A program made the position numbers and the translations under genes. From contig CM033408.1 in the NCBI GenBank assembly GCA_019426215.1, positions 5,087,077-5,151,076 on the forward strand: DNA of 64,000 nt, read 5' to 3'. Of this stretch, positions 26,221 through 37,883 are shown one piece after another. Every line of letters starts with the position of its first letter. Position 1 is the first letter of the stretch. The DNA is from Buddleja alternifolia. Its lineage: Eukaryota; Streptophyta; Magnoliopsida; Lamiales; Scrophulariaceae. Below the pieces are notes generated by a model. The model made no database searches, was not told the DNA's origin, and was given only the letters and a program-made list of their open reading frames with translations.

Positions 26221-26572
26221 TACAAACTCTAAATTTAACAAAGTTAAAAGTATAAAAAATAGAATTACCTTGGTTGGAGGAGAAATTTGGAGGAGGGTTA
26301 GAAAATTTGGGATGAAAAATGAGGAAATTTATTGAGAGAAGAGAGAAGAGCTTGGATGATGAAGAATGGGCAAAAAAGTGCTGTTTAATGCCAGGGTAAG
26401 AGCATTTTTCATTATTTTATTTTTAAAAATAAGAAAAATAAGACGATGTTGCTGACAGCGTCTCTTGGAAAAATATAAGACGATGTTGTTGATAGCGTCT
26501 CTTAGGTAGAAGCGCTGTCAGAAACAACGTTTTATGCTATTATTTTAACACTATTAAAAGTTGTAATATTTT

Positions 26573-27085
26573 GAGATTTTTTATTCAAATCCGTATTATT
26601 TTTTTAATTTTCCCAAAATTTCACCTTCACAGTCAACGTCTTCAGGAAATTTACACTGCCACCACCCTTTTCCTCCCTGCGCCTTCACCTCCACCACGAC
26701 ACACACAACCTCTCACACCACTATGGCACAAGCTGTCTCTCGCACCACCATTACCATTCACTACCTCTCACACCACTCTTTGCCTTTGCAAATCGAGTGG
26801 GAAGGTCAGCAGTGAAGCTCAAGTAGCAGTGCGAGTGGGGTTTAAGGTGTAGCAGCAACGACAGTGGGTGGGGAGGCGACGATGGTCAAGAGTTGGTGGT
26901 GGCTGGTGGAGGTGGAGGGCCTCTCCTCATTTAATTTTTTTTTCATAATTTTAATTTTAATTTCAAAAAATGTAGTAATATGTATTAAATGTGTATCTTA
27001 TTCAGATCACCAATTTTTCAAAGAGAACCAATGTGTGAATAAGTTGGTTAGTGTTGAATTTTTTGCCTTGGTTGAAAAGTGAGTC
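26573..27085. other. Spacer between fold-back element and Copia
   Basis: Contains a C-rich stretch with repeated CTCTCACACCACT words (about 26705-26780) and a G-rich stretch near 26850-26925. A short frame from 26571 has no recognisable domain. No gene is called. Confidence 0.3.
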
Positions 27086-27090
27086 CTATA

Positions 27091-27318
27091 TCTTAAGATT
27101 AGTAGTCTTTGGGTTAGTTTGATTGGTCCATTATTGCATTGACTGGGTTGCCGTTGTAATTTTCCTTTCTTTCCTTTTATATCCTTTTGTTTTATTAGGC
27201 AGGTAGAATAGATATAAATAATAGTTTTGGTTGTCTTCTTCATTAAGATATACAATTCACAGACCCTGAAAAAATTCTTTCTTCTTTCCCTTCTCTATGA
27301 AGACTCATCTTCTTTACA
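27091..27318 (+). repeat. Copia 5' LTR
   Basis: Starts TCTTAAGATTAGTAGTC and ends CTTCTTTACA; contains TTTTATATCC and ATATAAATAATAG promoter-like words. Confidence 0.9.
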
Positions 27319-27330
27319 TGGCACCGGAGC
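27319..27330 (+). promoter_or_regulatory. Copia primer-binding site, mutated
   Basis: TGGCACCGGAGC directly after the LTR, differing from TGGTATCAGAGC (initiator-Met tRNA) by three transitions. Confidence 0.55.
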
Positions 27331-27534
27331 TATGGTGTTAGATTTCGTGATATTTTATAGATCCTAGGGTTCTATCGCTGTGTTCGATTTTTCTCTCCGA
27401 TCAATTTGGGTTCTATCACTGTGTTCGATTTTCTCTCTGATCAATTTGGGGATTTCTACCTTCCGCGCGAAACTCTTCTCAATTCGAACGATTTCTTTCG
27501 TTTCGATTGGTGAATGTTACTTATCTTTCTTGCT

Positions 27535-28680
27535 ATGGCGAAAACTGATGATCTTTCACTAACAAAGGACTCTGGAGCTTCATCAATGGCACAAAAAATT
27601 GATTTTCAGGATCCTCTTTTCCTTCATCCGTCGGATACACCAAATCTTGATTTGGTTTCAGAAATTTTGAAAGGATCTGAAAACTACAAAGTGTGGAGCC
27701 GTGAGTTGCTGGTTGCATTGGAGACTAAGAATAAAATTGGCTTTATTACTGGAGAGTGTAAACAACCTGATGCAGAATCACCTCTCCTGCCACATTGGAA
27801 AAGATGCAATGCACTGGTGAAATCCTGGATTCACAGGTCTATTTCAAGAGATTTAATACATGGTGTAGTTTACATTGATTCTACATATATGATATGGACA
27901 GATTTGATAGAATTAATGGTGCTAGATTGTTTTCTTTATATAGACAAATCAATACAGTAACACGGGGAACTAATAGTCTTACAGAATATTATTCAAAACT
28001 TAGGTCTCTTTGGGATGAATATGAGTCACTAATTCCATCACCTTCTAAGGATGTGAATAAAGATTATGTTGAATTTTGTAATCAGTTGAAGATGATGCAA
28101 TTCCTTATGGGATTGAATGAATGTTACAACAATCTTAGGTCTTAGATTTTGATGATGTCACCTCTAACCTCACATAATCAGGTCTATTCTATGATTGCTA
28201 ATGATGAGGCACAAAGGGGGATTAGTGTGCAAAACATCAAAAATGACTCATCTATGGTTTTTCTGAGTAGTTCACAGAACACATCTAACAGTGAGAAATC
28301 ATCTATTCTTTGTGAACACTGCAACTACACTGGACATACTAAAGACAATTGTTTCAAGCTGCATGGTTATCCACCAAATTGGAATAGAGGAAAAAGAGGT
28401 GGTAGAAGAGGTGGCAGAGGCAGCAGTGGAAGAGGATTTTTTAGTAATCAAACTAATCATGTTTCTGTTTCTGAAGATCATGTGTCTACAGGACACACCA
28501 CTGCAGATATCTCTGGAAATTTGAATTATCCTCCACCACCAAGTCTTAACACTGAGCAGTACAATCAATTGATGCAGCTTCTAGGCCATAATCCAGCAGA
28601 TACTGATCAATCTAAAGCTAATACTTCTGCAGCAGTGAATATGGCCGTATATCTCAATCCTTGGATAATAAACCCCCTGT
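27535..28680 (+). pseudogene. gag: Copia gag, frameshifted
   Basis: The start ATG at 27535 is followed by DPLFLHPSDTPNLDLVSEIL and NYKVWSRELLVALETKNKIG, the N-terminal Copia gag pattern (Retrotran_gag_3 type). The C-terminal zinc knuckle CEHCNYTGHTKDNC (C-x2-C-x4-H-x4-C) lies near 28309-28350, followed by a Gly/Arg-rich stretch. The frame shifts near 27895-27912, is stopped by TAG at 28143-28145, and shifts again near 28645 before protease. This copy cannot make full Gag. Confidence 0.85.
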
Positions 28681-29334
28681 TGATGCTAATAATAACACTG
28701 CATGGATCATAGACACAGGGGCAAATCAGCATATGATCAGTAATATATCAAATCTTGATCATATTTTTTATCCATGTGCTCAATTAACTACTGTGAAATT
28801 GCCAAATGGCAATATTAGTAAAGTTTCACATGTTGGCAATACAAAGATAGGAGCAGATTTATATCTTAAAGACATTCTTTATGTGCCTGACTTTAATCAT
28901 AATTTGATATCTGTTTCTAAACTGACTAAGGACAACAATGTCTTAGTAAGCTTCTATCCTACCTTTTGCTTGATTCAGGGCACATGGAATGGCATGATCA
29001 AGGGGATTGGTAGACTGAAAGATGGTTTATACTATTTCCAGCCAGTCCCCAGTGATATCACTCATTGTACTTTTGCTAATGTTTCTCATTCTTGTAATCA
29101 AATTGTTGATTCTGTGTCTTGTAATACTTTAGCTAGTAGTCATAAAGCCAACGTTTGGCATAGAAGATTTGGCCATATGTCATTTACTAGATTTAAGTAC
29201 TTACCTGAGCTTGGTGTAAACATTGATAAGAGTGATGTTTTTTGTGATGTTTGTCCATTGGCTAAACATTCTAGATCAGTGTTTCCTAATAAATCTGATT
29301 ACACTTCTGCTGTTTTTGACCTTTTACATATAGA
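28681..29334 (+). pseudogene. pol: Copia pol, part 1: protease and integrase N-terminus
   Basis: The aspartic protease motif WIIDTGANQHMI is near 28702-28737. The GAG-pre-integrase zinc finger follows: WHRRFGHMSF and later CDVCPLAKHS (HHCC). The frame is cut just after the LLHID aspartate, the first catalytic Asp of integrase, where the solo LTR starts at 29335. Confidence 0.88.
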
Positions 29335-31416
29335 TGTGACGCCCGATAAAAGATTTGATAGATTTTACGAGTCTTAGTACCTTCCCAATTATATTTATAT
29401 TCTCCGAGTAATCGTATATGCTAATACCCTAGGTTGACCAAGTTCAAATAAGAAAGTCATAGTGAAAGGAAAGTAAGTAGGACAATTTTGACCGATAAAT
29501 TCTTGTAACATGGCCTAGTTCACGTGAGGTTGTGCAGGGAAAATGGGATAATTTCTTTTGTTGTGCTTTATTTACCAAGAGTTATCCTCCAATAGCAAGT
29601 TTGACTCACCCTTGGAGAAGGATACGTGGCAAACCAAGAGACCTACTAAAGGACATTCTTCAACTCCTATCACCTGCTGGCCATTGAAGTTCCTAAGGAT
29701 TTTACACGTTGCCTTAAGGATGGTTTATCATCATTCTTTCTTTTGTAATCAAAGGTTATCTTCATTTCTTACTTTCTATATATAGATAGTTGGCTAAGGG
29801 AAAGAGTATACCTTCACACACACATATACATCCTATACCACCTTTTGTCTTTTTCAAACCTTTACGGAAAAGGTAAATGCAATCAATTTAAAGTATTATC
29901 CTTTTTTTTCTAAAGGTTTTTGAATATTTTGGGTAGTTATTAGACGTAAGGAATTCTGGAAGTTATAGGTTGATAGCCGACAACCCAACCCCACCACCAA
30001 AAGAAAACTTCAAATTAGCCTTATCATTACCTTTTCCTCTTTAAATCCGCATATTATTAGGAGGCTATTAGGAGGCTGAATGTACTCGCGAATCGCGGAA
30101 GGAGAAAGGGCAATTGGAAGATTTAAATTTTCTTAGGCTTATATTATTATTTCTTAAATTATATTAGATTATTTTGGTGCAATAATAGGTTATGTTTTGT
30201 CTTTTAACAGGTGATCTTTTAGAGAGCCAATCAAGCTTAGATCAAAGTTTGCCAGGCAAAGAGTTCTGTGAGTGTCATTAAAAATTATATTAATATTTTC
30301 AAAACTGGAGATATATATATATATATAGAAAAACGTTATGCAAAATTCTTATCTTTTGTCTAAACTCTTTAAAAATTTAAAGTTTGTTATGGTCTTTCGA
30401 CGAATCCAAACGAACCCTTTCATTTCAATACTTTAAAATTTTCTTTGTGAAATTTTATAGTTTTGTAAAAATTATTATTATTTATTTCAAGGAAAGAAAA
30501 TAAGTATTTATCATTGCATGGTTCAATCGATGACTCTAACTCAGAATTCTTAAAGTATTTCTCGGGCCCTGACCTAGACGGTGCGTGAGTTCGCCTGGGT
30601 AATATCGGATTACCGGGTATAGACCACTACGTCTGGGATCATTATTGGTATCCTCTCATGGGCAGGCTGGAGTTTGTCTGTAACTGTGACTGGTGCCGCC
30701 ATGTACCTAGGCATGGCACAGTTTATTATTTCGCGGGGTAGCTCCCTGCAACCGAAGGATAAGGTAGTATATATTCAATGAAGATATAAGGAGGTGGTCA
30801 TCTCTGAAATTCGGCATCTGCCATATTGCATCATCATTGTCTAAATAAATTCTTACGAATTTAATTCCTTATATTTTGTTATATATTATCATGAAAAATA
30901 TTATATTGTTAAGATTGTTTGATCAAGCTTTACATTCTCATGAAATTAATTTCTTATATTTGTTATCGTCATGAAAATATTATTTTTATCAAAATATATT
31001 TATCAAACCTTAGCTCTTTAAAATTCTCTTATGCGTACACCTATTGACCTCACTAAGTTTTTCTTATGTATTTAAATATTTTTTTCTCTAGATGGAAATC
31101 CTGCGAATCAGGAGGATGAGGGTAAATTTTAGAAGAGCAATATTAATTCAAGTGCGAAAAGGGAGATCGAGTTTTTATTAATAAAGTTTTAATCACGATA
31201 CATAGCTAGAAAGTATCGTGATAGGTTTGTGTAACTCTTTTCTGAAACTACCGTTTTGATGAATCTGTAACCTTTTGGGTATTATATTACAATTAATTTT
31301 TGGGTTTGTCAAAAAAAAAAAAAAAAGTTTTATGTTCGTTCAAGTGGAATAGTAGTTTGTTTCCGTCACACTTCGAATATGCGGTCATAGATGATCTGTA
31401 CATTCGGGGCGTGACA
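29335..31416 (+). mobile_element. Solo LTR of a Gypsy-type retrotransposon nested in Copia integrase
   Basis: It begins TGTGACGCCCGATAAAAG and ends TTCGGGGCGTGACA, with TG/CA ends. The 5-bp duplication ATAGA lies immediately outside at 29330-29334 and 31417-31421. Removing the insert and one ATAGA brings the integrase codons on both sides into one frame. The 2082-base length and TGTGACGCCC/GGGCGTGACA ends resemble long LTRs of Tekay/Del-like chromoviruses. No internal domain or second LTR is present, so it arose by LTR-LTR recombination. A run of A residues sits near 31310. Confidence 0.82.
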
Positions 31417-34036
31417 ATAGATGTGTGGGGTCCTTATAGAGAAGAGACTTATAATCAAGAAAGGTATTTCTTAACTATTGTAGATGACTTTTCCAGATCT
31501 ACTTGGGCTTTTCTGATGAAATTTAGGACAGAAGTCCTTGACATTCTTAGAAAATTTCTTAAATATATTGATACACAGTTTACTGCTAAGGTCAAACACA
31601 TTAGAACTGACAATGCCTGGGATTTCTTTAGTAAAGAATGCAATGATCTCTTTTCTTCTCTAGGCATAGTTCACCAAAGTACTTGTGTATATACTCCTCA
31701 GCAGAATGGTATTGTAGAAAGGAAGCATAGACATATTCTAGAGGTGGCTAGATCTCTTAAATTTACCTCTCATGTTCCTATGAAGTTTTGGGGTGAGTGT
31801 GTTATGACTGCCATTTACCTTATCAACAGAACTCCCACTCCCTTATTAGGTGGTAAAACACCTTTTCATGTGTTATATGGTAAACAATCTGCCTATAATC
31901 ACTTAAGAATTTTTGGATGCTTGTGTTTTGCAAAATTGTTACCTCAATTTGACAAGTTTCAATATAGATCAAGACCATGTGTCTTTATGGGATATGCTGT
32001 TAATCAAAAGGGATATAGACTTTTGGATTTGAATACTAATACCTTTTTAGTCTCAAGGGATGTAATCTTTCATGAAAATATTTTCCCTTATGCTGTATCC
32101 AATAAAGAAGTTAATAAACAGCATTTTCCCAGTCATGATTACAAAATGTATTATGAGGAATTCATTGTTCCTTACTCTACCACAGAGAAAAATTCTCATG
32201 ATTCTGTTGTGTGTGTTGACAATGATGATGCTGATGCAGGTAACACTCTTTATAATACTAGTGATACTAGTAATATTTCTCCAATTAGACACACTGATTT
32301 AAGGAGATCAGACAGAATTTCTAAGCCCCCTTATTGGTCACATGATTATGTGTCCCCTTTTATTCATGCTTCTAATCATGCTACAAGTACATGTCATCCT
32401 CTATCTGATTGCATACAATATGCTGATATAAGCTCCAAGTATTATGCTTTCTTATCTGCTTTTCTAGTGAAGCTTTACCTCAGGGTTACAATGAAGCCAA
32501 ACAAAATAAGCATTGGCAGAAGGCTATGGACCTTGAGATAAAGGCACTAGAAGACAATAAAACCTGGAGTTTGGTTAACTTACCACCTAATAAAAAACCT
32601 ATAGGATGCAAATGGGTGTATACAATTAAGTATCAGTCAGATGGCACTCTAGAAAGGTATAAAGCAAGACTAGTTGCCAAGGGATTTACCCAAAGGGAAT
32701 GCATAGATTACACAGACACTTTCTCACTTGTTGCTAAACAGGTTACTGTGAGACTAATCATTTCTCTTGCAGCTATGTTTGATTGGCCAATTTGGCAAAT
32801 GGATGTCACTAATGCTTTTTTGCAAGGTAACTTACATGAAGAAGTATATATGCAAGTCCCACCAGGGTTCATGTATCCAGGTAAAGATTCAACAGTAAAG
32901 GTATGTAAGTTACATAAAAGTTTGTATGGCTTGAAACAAGCTTCTAGGCAGTGGAATTGTAAGTTTTCTGCTGCTGTGATTGATCATGGATTTCAACAAT
33001 CCAAGAATGATTATTCTTTGTTTGATAAATCCAGGGGGAGTAGTATTGTGGTTTTATTAGTTTATGTGGATGATATCCTTATTTCTGGCAATGATTCATC
33101 TATGGTTTCAGAATGCAAATTATATCTGCAACATACTTTTCACATGAAAGATTTAGGTGCCTTAAAATATTTTCTTGGTATTGAGGTTGCTAGATCTAAA
33201 AAAGGGATAAGTATGTGTCAAAGGAAGTATGTTTTAGAATTGTTAACAGAAACTGGTATGATTGGTTCAAAGCCTTTAGGCATTCCTATTGAGCAAAATG
33301 TTTCCTTAACAGATACAGATGCTAAGAATGATGATCCTCTTATTGCTAATGTATCCTATTATCAAAAAATAGTGGGCAAATTGATATATTTATGCTTGAC
33401 AAGACTAGATATATCTTATGCAGTTCAAATGTTAAGTCAATTCATGCACAACCCTAGAAAATCACATCTTGAATCCATGAATAGGGTATTAAGATACCTA
33501 AAAAGGAAGCCAAGTTTAGGCCTTTTTATGTCTTCTAAAGCTAACTTAGAGATAAATGCTTTTTGTGATTCAGATTGGGCTTCATGTCCAATGTCAAGAA
33601 AGTCTCTCACAAGATATGCAATAAAGTTTGATGGGGCATTGATTTCATGGAAGTGTAAAAAGCAAAGCACAGTATCTAGGAGCTCGGCTGAAGCATAATA
33701 TAGAACCATGGGGACTGCAACATGTGAGGTTTTATGGATATTGGTTGTTCTTAAAGATCTCAACATTAAAGTTAGTCTTCTAGTTAACATATATTCAGAC
33801 GGCAAATCTGCTATCCAGTTGGCAGCTAACCCAGTTTTTCATGAAAGATCCAAACATATTGAAGTGGATTGTCACTTCATAAGAGAAAAAAAATACAACA
33901 AGGGCTGATTGCTACCAAGTTTATTCCTTCAACAGAACAGCTAGCAGATGTGTTAACCAAAGCTCTAGGAAAGGCTCAATTTGAGTATTTGATTGGCAAG
34001 TTTGGAGTCTTAGATTTGTTTAAGACTCAAACTTGA
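31417..34036 (+). pseudogene. pol: Copia pol, part 2: integrase core, reverse transcriptase, RNase H
   Basis: The integrase resumes at VWGPYREETYN, with the second catalytic Asp in IRTDNAWDF and the Glu in NGIVERKHRH. The C-terminal GKTPFHVLYGKQ region follows. Reverse transcriptase starts near 32560 (CKWVYTIKYQSDGTLERYKA) and has the YVDDILISGND catalytic box near 33062. RNase H shows FCDSDWASCPMSRKS. The frame shifts near 32462-32470, a TAA interrupts SSAEA/YR at 33697-33699, and another shift near 33888 precedes the last segment ending in TGA at 34034-34036. It is non-functional as it stands. Confidence 0.88.
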
Positions 34037-34048
34037 GGGGGGGCGGAG
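34035..34048 (+). promoter_or_regulatory. Copia polypurine tract
   Basis: GAGGGGGGGCGGAG directly before the 3' LTR. Confidence 0.8.
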
Positions 34049-34276
34049 TCTTAAGATTAGTAGTCTTTGGGTTAGTTTGACTGGTCAATTATTGCATTGA
34101 CTGGGTTGCCGTTGTAATTTTCCTTTCTTTCCTTTTATATCCTTTTGTTTTTTTAGGTAGGTAGAATAGATATAAATAATAGTTTTGGTTGTCTTCTTCA
34201 TTAAGATATACAATTCACAGACCATGAAAAAATTCTTTCTTCTTTCCCTTCTCTATGAAGACTCATCTTCTTTACA
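34049..34276 (+). repeat. Copia 3' LTR
   Basis: Same length as the 5' LTR with five differences, all substitutions. Confidence 0.9.
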
Positions 34277-34324
34277 CTATACTACGTGAATGCAATGATA
34301 TATACTGCATGAATATAGTATATA

Positions 34325-35819
34325 GGGAAATTCACACCAATGGTCCCTCATGTGGACACATTGTGTCACTTTAGTCCCTCATATCAAAAAATTAGCACTT
34401 TCGTCCCTCATGTCATTAAATTGTATCATGTTGGTCCCTCTTTTCAATTTTCTCCACAAATGCAGGGGCATTTTCGTCACTTTAGTGCCTCATGTTGCTC
34501 CCTCTTTTCAATTTCATTTAGCTAACTTTGAATATAAAACTGATTTGTTCTAGACGTCTCCTAATTATGTGTGATATATGTATGCATAGACCTATGTGTC
34601 TAGTTTCATGGGAAGAAAACGATTCATAAATCCGAACTTTCTACAATGAGTTACGAATTTTCTCGTGAGGACGCGCACAATTATCTGCACAACTGACAGA
34701 TTTTTAGCTAACTTTGAATACAAAACTGCATTGTTCTAGAGTTCTCCTGATTATGTGGGATATACGCGTGGATAGTCCTATGTATCTAGTTTCATGGGAA
34801 TAAAACGGTTAATGAATCCAAGCTTTCTACAATGAGTTATGAATTTTCTCGTGAAGACGCGCACAGCTGTCTGCACAGCCGACAGATTTTTAGCTAATTT
34901 TTGGAATACAAACCTGCTTTGTCTAGAGTTCTCCTGATTATGTGAGATATACGTGTGGATAGACCTATGTATCTAGTTTCATGGGAATAAAACGATTCAT
35001 GAATCCGAGATTTCCACAATGAGTTATGATTTTTCTCGTGAAGACGCGCACAGTTGTCTGCACAGCCAACAGATTTTTAGCTAATTTTGAATACAAACCT
35101 GCTTTGTTATAGAGTTCCCATAACTATGTGGGATATACGAGTGGATAGGCCTATGTGTCTAGTTTCATAGGAATAAAACGGTTCATGAATCCGAACTTTC
35201 GACAATGAGTTATGAATTTTCTAGTGAAGACGCGCACAGCTGTCTGCACAGCCGACAGATTTTTAGCTAATTTTGAATACAAACCTACTTTGTTCTAGAG
35301 TTCTCCTAATTATGTGGGATATATTCGTGGATAGACCTATGTGCCTAGTTTCATGGAAATAAAACGATTCATAAATCTGAGCTTTCTACAATAAGTTATG
35401 AATTTTCTCGTGAAGACGCGCACAGCTGCCTGTACGGCCGATAGATTTTTATCTAACTTTGAATACAAAACTGTATTGTTCTAGAGTTCTTCTGATTATG
35501 TGGGATATACGTGTGGATTGACCTATGTGTCCAGTTTCATGGGAATAAAACGGTTCATGAATCCGAGCTTTCTACAATGAGTTATGAATTTTCTCGTGAA
35601 GACGCGCACAACTAAATTATAAAGTGACACAATTTGAGTGAATATCCCAAAAATAAAGGTTAAAGGATGAAAATGCCCCTGCATTTGTGGAGAAAATTGA
35701 AAAGAGGGACCAACATGATACAATTTAATGACATGAAGGACGAAAGTGCTAATTTTTTGACATGAGGGACTAAAGTGACACAATGTGTCCACATGGGGGA
35801 CCATTGGTGTGAATTTCCC
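34325..35819. mobile_element. Long-TIR Mutator-type element with the 186-bp array (copy 2)
   Basis: The ends are GGGAAATTCACACCAATGG and its complement. The arms of about 150-170 bases contain repeated words such as TTTAGTCCCTCAT. A perfect 9-bp duplication TAGTATATA sits at 34316-34324 and 35820-35828. The core is six units of the 186-bp satellite (34519-35612). It starts only 43 bases beyond the Copia target duplication. Its terminal repeats are unlike those of 12161-13474 although the cores are the same. Confidence 0.82.
34519..35612. repeat. 186-bp tandem repeat array, six copies
   Basis: Units begin TAGCTAAYTTTGAATACAAA at 34519, 34705, 34891, 35078, 35264 and 35450, a spacing of 186-187 bases. 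The shared core words GAATCCGAGCTTTCTACAAT and TTTTCTCGTGAAGACGCGCA match the array at 12335-13245. Confidence 0.88.
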
Positions 35820-35828
35820 TAGTATATA

Positions 35829-37869
35829 TCATCATTGAATAATACTTGGAATAAATGTATACATGACTTGTGAAATATTTTTAGATTTGTGATTGGATTG
35901 TGGATGAAACTTTTTAGCGTAACTTTGTGCATATCATGTGAACATGTGGTGCTTGTTGATGGTTGAAAATTTATATTTTGATGGATGTGGATGTTCATTT
36001 GGTTTGAGCAAAAGACTAACACATTGGTAATGTGCTCATGGGTGAGCCACGTGTAATCGTGGGACGCAAGAGGACATGGGAACAGAATGTTGATGGTTAA
36101 ATGAGACTAATGTTAGAGCCTAAATTTTAGACGAAGATAGCACTCAGGGGGTATAAGAAATTTTTCATAACATGAAAACGAGTCCGTAACTTAGACATAC
36201 GTGATACGTCGGGTGGTGTAAATGTAATACACTCAAAGATTAATTACACAATTGTGCTACAAATTATATCCTTTTAACTTTTTTTTTTTTTTTATGGCAA
36301 TATCCTTTTAACGCAATGTAGCATTCTTACACAATTTATGTTAAGAGGGGGTCAATGTAAGTTTTTAACTTTGCATATTTTAGTCATATAAATTTTCAAT
36401 CAGTGTAACCAAAAAAAGTTGCGCAATCGCTTAATGTTGGCAGGCCGAATTAAGTATTGGAGGTCCACTATTGCTGTTGAGATTAGTTATCTATAGTTAG
36501 ACTTAGGGATAGCCGGCTTTATATACACACATCATTGATTAACCAAAATACCCTTAAATATTGTACAAAATAGCAAAAAGACCAAAAATAGGCAAGGATC
36601 CGTGCTAAAAAAAAAGTCGGGTCAGGTCAACCCGACCTAAAGACCCGACGACCGGAACGATCGAGACCTCTCTTAATAGGACACGCGGAGTAATCCTATT
36701 AATTTAACTATCACTATCATCAATAGTACATATTCTCCTTATAAATAGCACAGAGACTCATTCATCAAGGAACATGCATTTGCTGCATTAATCACTCTCT
36801 TTTGACCTCGTTTCACTTCTAATACTTGGCCTCGTAATAGTAGTGAAGCTGAAGCAATTATTAAGGCTAAATTAAATAATTAAATATAACTACGATTTGA
36901 CTTGATCCTATTGACTAGGTAAACAAACAACTTGACTTTAACTCCAGTGCACTCTATAATTTTTATTAATCTAGGCCTGGATTCGACCTCTAAAATCGTT
37001 GATTTAGTCCGGTTTGCCCAACGAAATTCGAGCTAAATCAAATATATATGTTGAAAGCTCATTTTTAAAAGTCCCGTGAAACAAGTTTGTGTAGTGAATC
37101 ACATTCAATAAATTAATTTGCTGGTTTTTACCATTAGATCATGGTGGGTTGGGTGGTTTTCGTCACCCAACTTCTATCATATTAATAATTATAATTAGAC
37201 TGACTTTGTCGCACTTGATCCAATATAAAATTATCCCAAAAAATGCGATTCAAGATAATTCTAAATTTCAGTCCCAATCATCAAGCATAGTAAGAACATG
37301 ATTGAAGATGCAATTTTATTGTCCAATATCAAAGATTCGTACTTATAAAGATAAAGATTGTCTCAAATATGTTCAAATGAATAGTTATTAGGAGGTTCCG
37401 GGAGCTTCTAGCTTCGAATGATTTTCACCCTTCCATCCAATGTCGATGATGTTAATTCGTTTTGATGAACTTCTATTTTCTTTCTATGATAAAAATATGG
37501 GTAATTTTTAAAAATTTTTGATATACCTAATATATCCTTATGTAATTCACTTTTTTAATAACAAAATAGTCAAATAATAAATAATAAAAATAAATTGTAT
37601 ATATCTACAATAATAATATATATAATTACGTTAGAACTCTATAATGAAAGCACATGTGTAATTGCATAAGGGCTCTACAAAAAAATTATATGTAAAAGAC
37701 TCTCCAAATTAATTATGTATAGACAATAATCAAATGAAAAATTATATAAAATATTATAATTTATTCATAAAAAAAATGAAGAATATAAAAGACAGGTTAT
37801 AAATAATTAGTTGACTTATCGCTCTTGCTTTTGTGTTTGACTTATCTTTACGCTTCCAAGTTTCATCCG
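35829..37869. other. AT-rich spacer without recognised genes
   Basis: No coding region. Items include a poly-T run near 36279-36293 and a GACCCGACCTAAAGACCCGACG stretch near 36620-36650. No repeat boundary was resolved. Confidence 0.35.
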
Positions 37870-37883
37870 GTATTTGATAACTT

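Larger units (their letters stand above)
21743..26572. mobile_element. 4.8-kb fold-back element carrying a decayed plant-mobile-domain gene
   Basis: The outer ends are inverted repeats: AAAATATTAC at the left and its complement at the right, each followed inward by a long match (CTTTTAATAGTGTTAAAATAATAGCATAAAACG). Subterminal copies of a GCTGTTGCTGACAGCGTCT-like word follow on both sides. The arms then continue as AT-rich iterations of TAATTTCGAATTTTTAGGTATA-like units at 22200-22735 and, inverted, at 25500-26220. The middle encodes a minus-strand PMD (MAIN-like) protein gene in ruins. No MURA-type transposase was seen and no 9-bp target duplication is evident. PMD genes are known as cargo of Mutator-like and other plant transposons. 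Confidence 0.7.
27091..34276 (+). mobile_element. Ty1/Copia LTR retrotransposon, 7.2 kb, interrupted
   Basis: Two 228-base LTRs (27091-27318 and 34049-34276) differ at five positions by my count. The 5-bp duplication CTATA is at 27086-27090 and 34277-34281. A primer site (27319-27330) and polypurine tract (34035-34048) are in place. The domain order gag, protease, integrase, reverse transcriptase, RNase H identifies Copia. The reading frame is broken by several frameshifts and stops, and integrase is split by a 2082-base solo LTR. Confidence 0.93.

Noticed and set aside
26571..26852. Pro/Thr-rich frame starting at the end of the fold-back element
   Set aside because: Low-complexity translation of CACC-rich DNA, with no homology recognised and no start or splice support.
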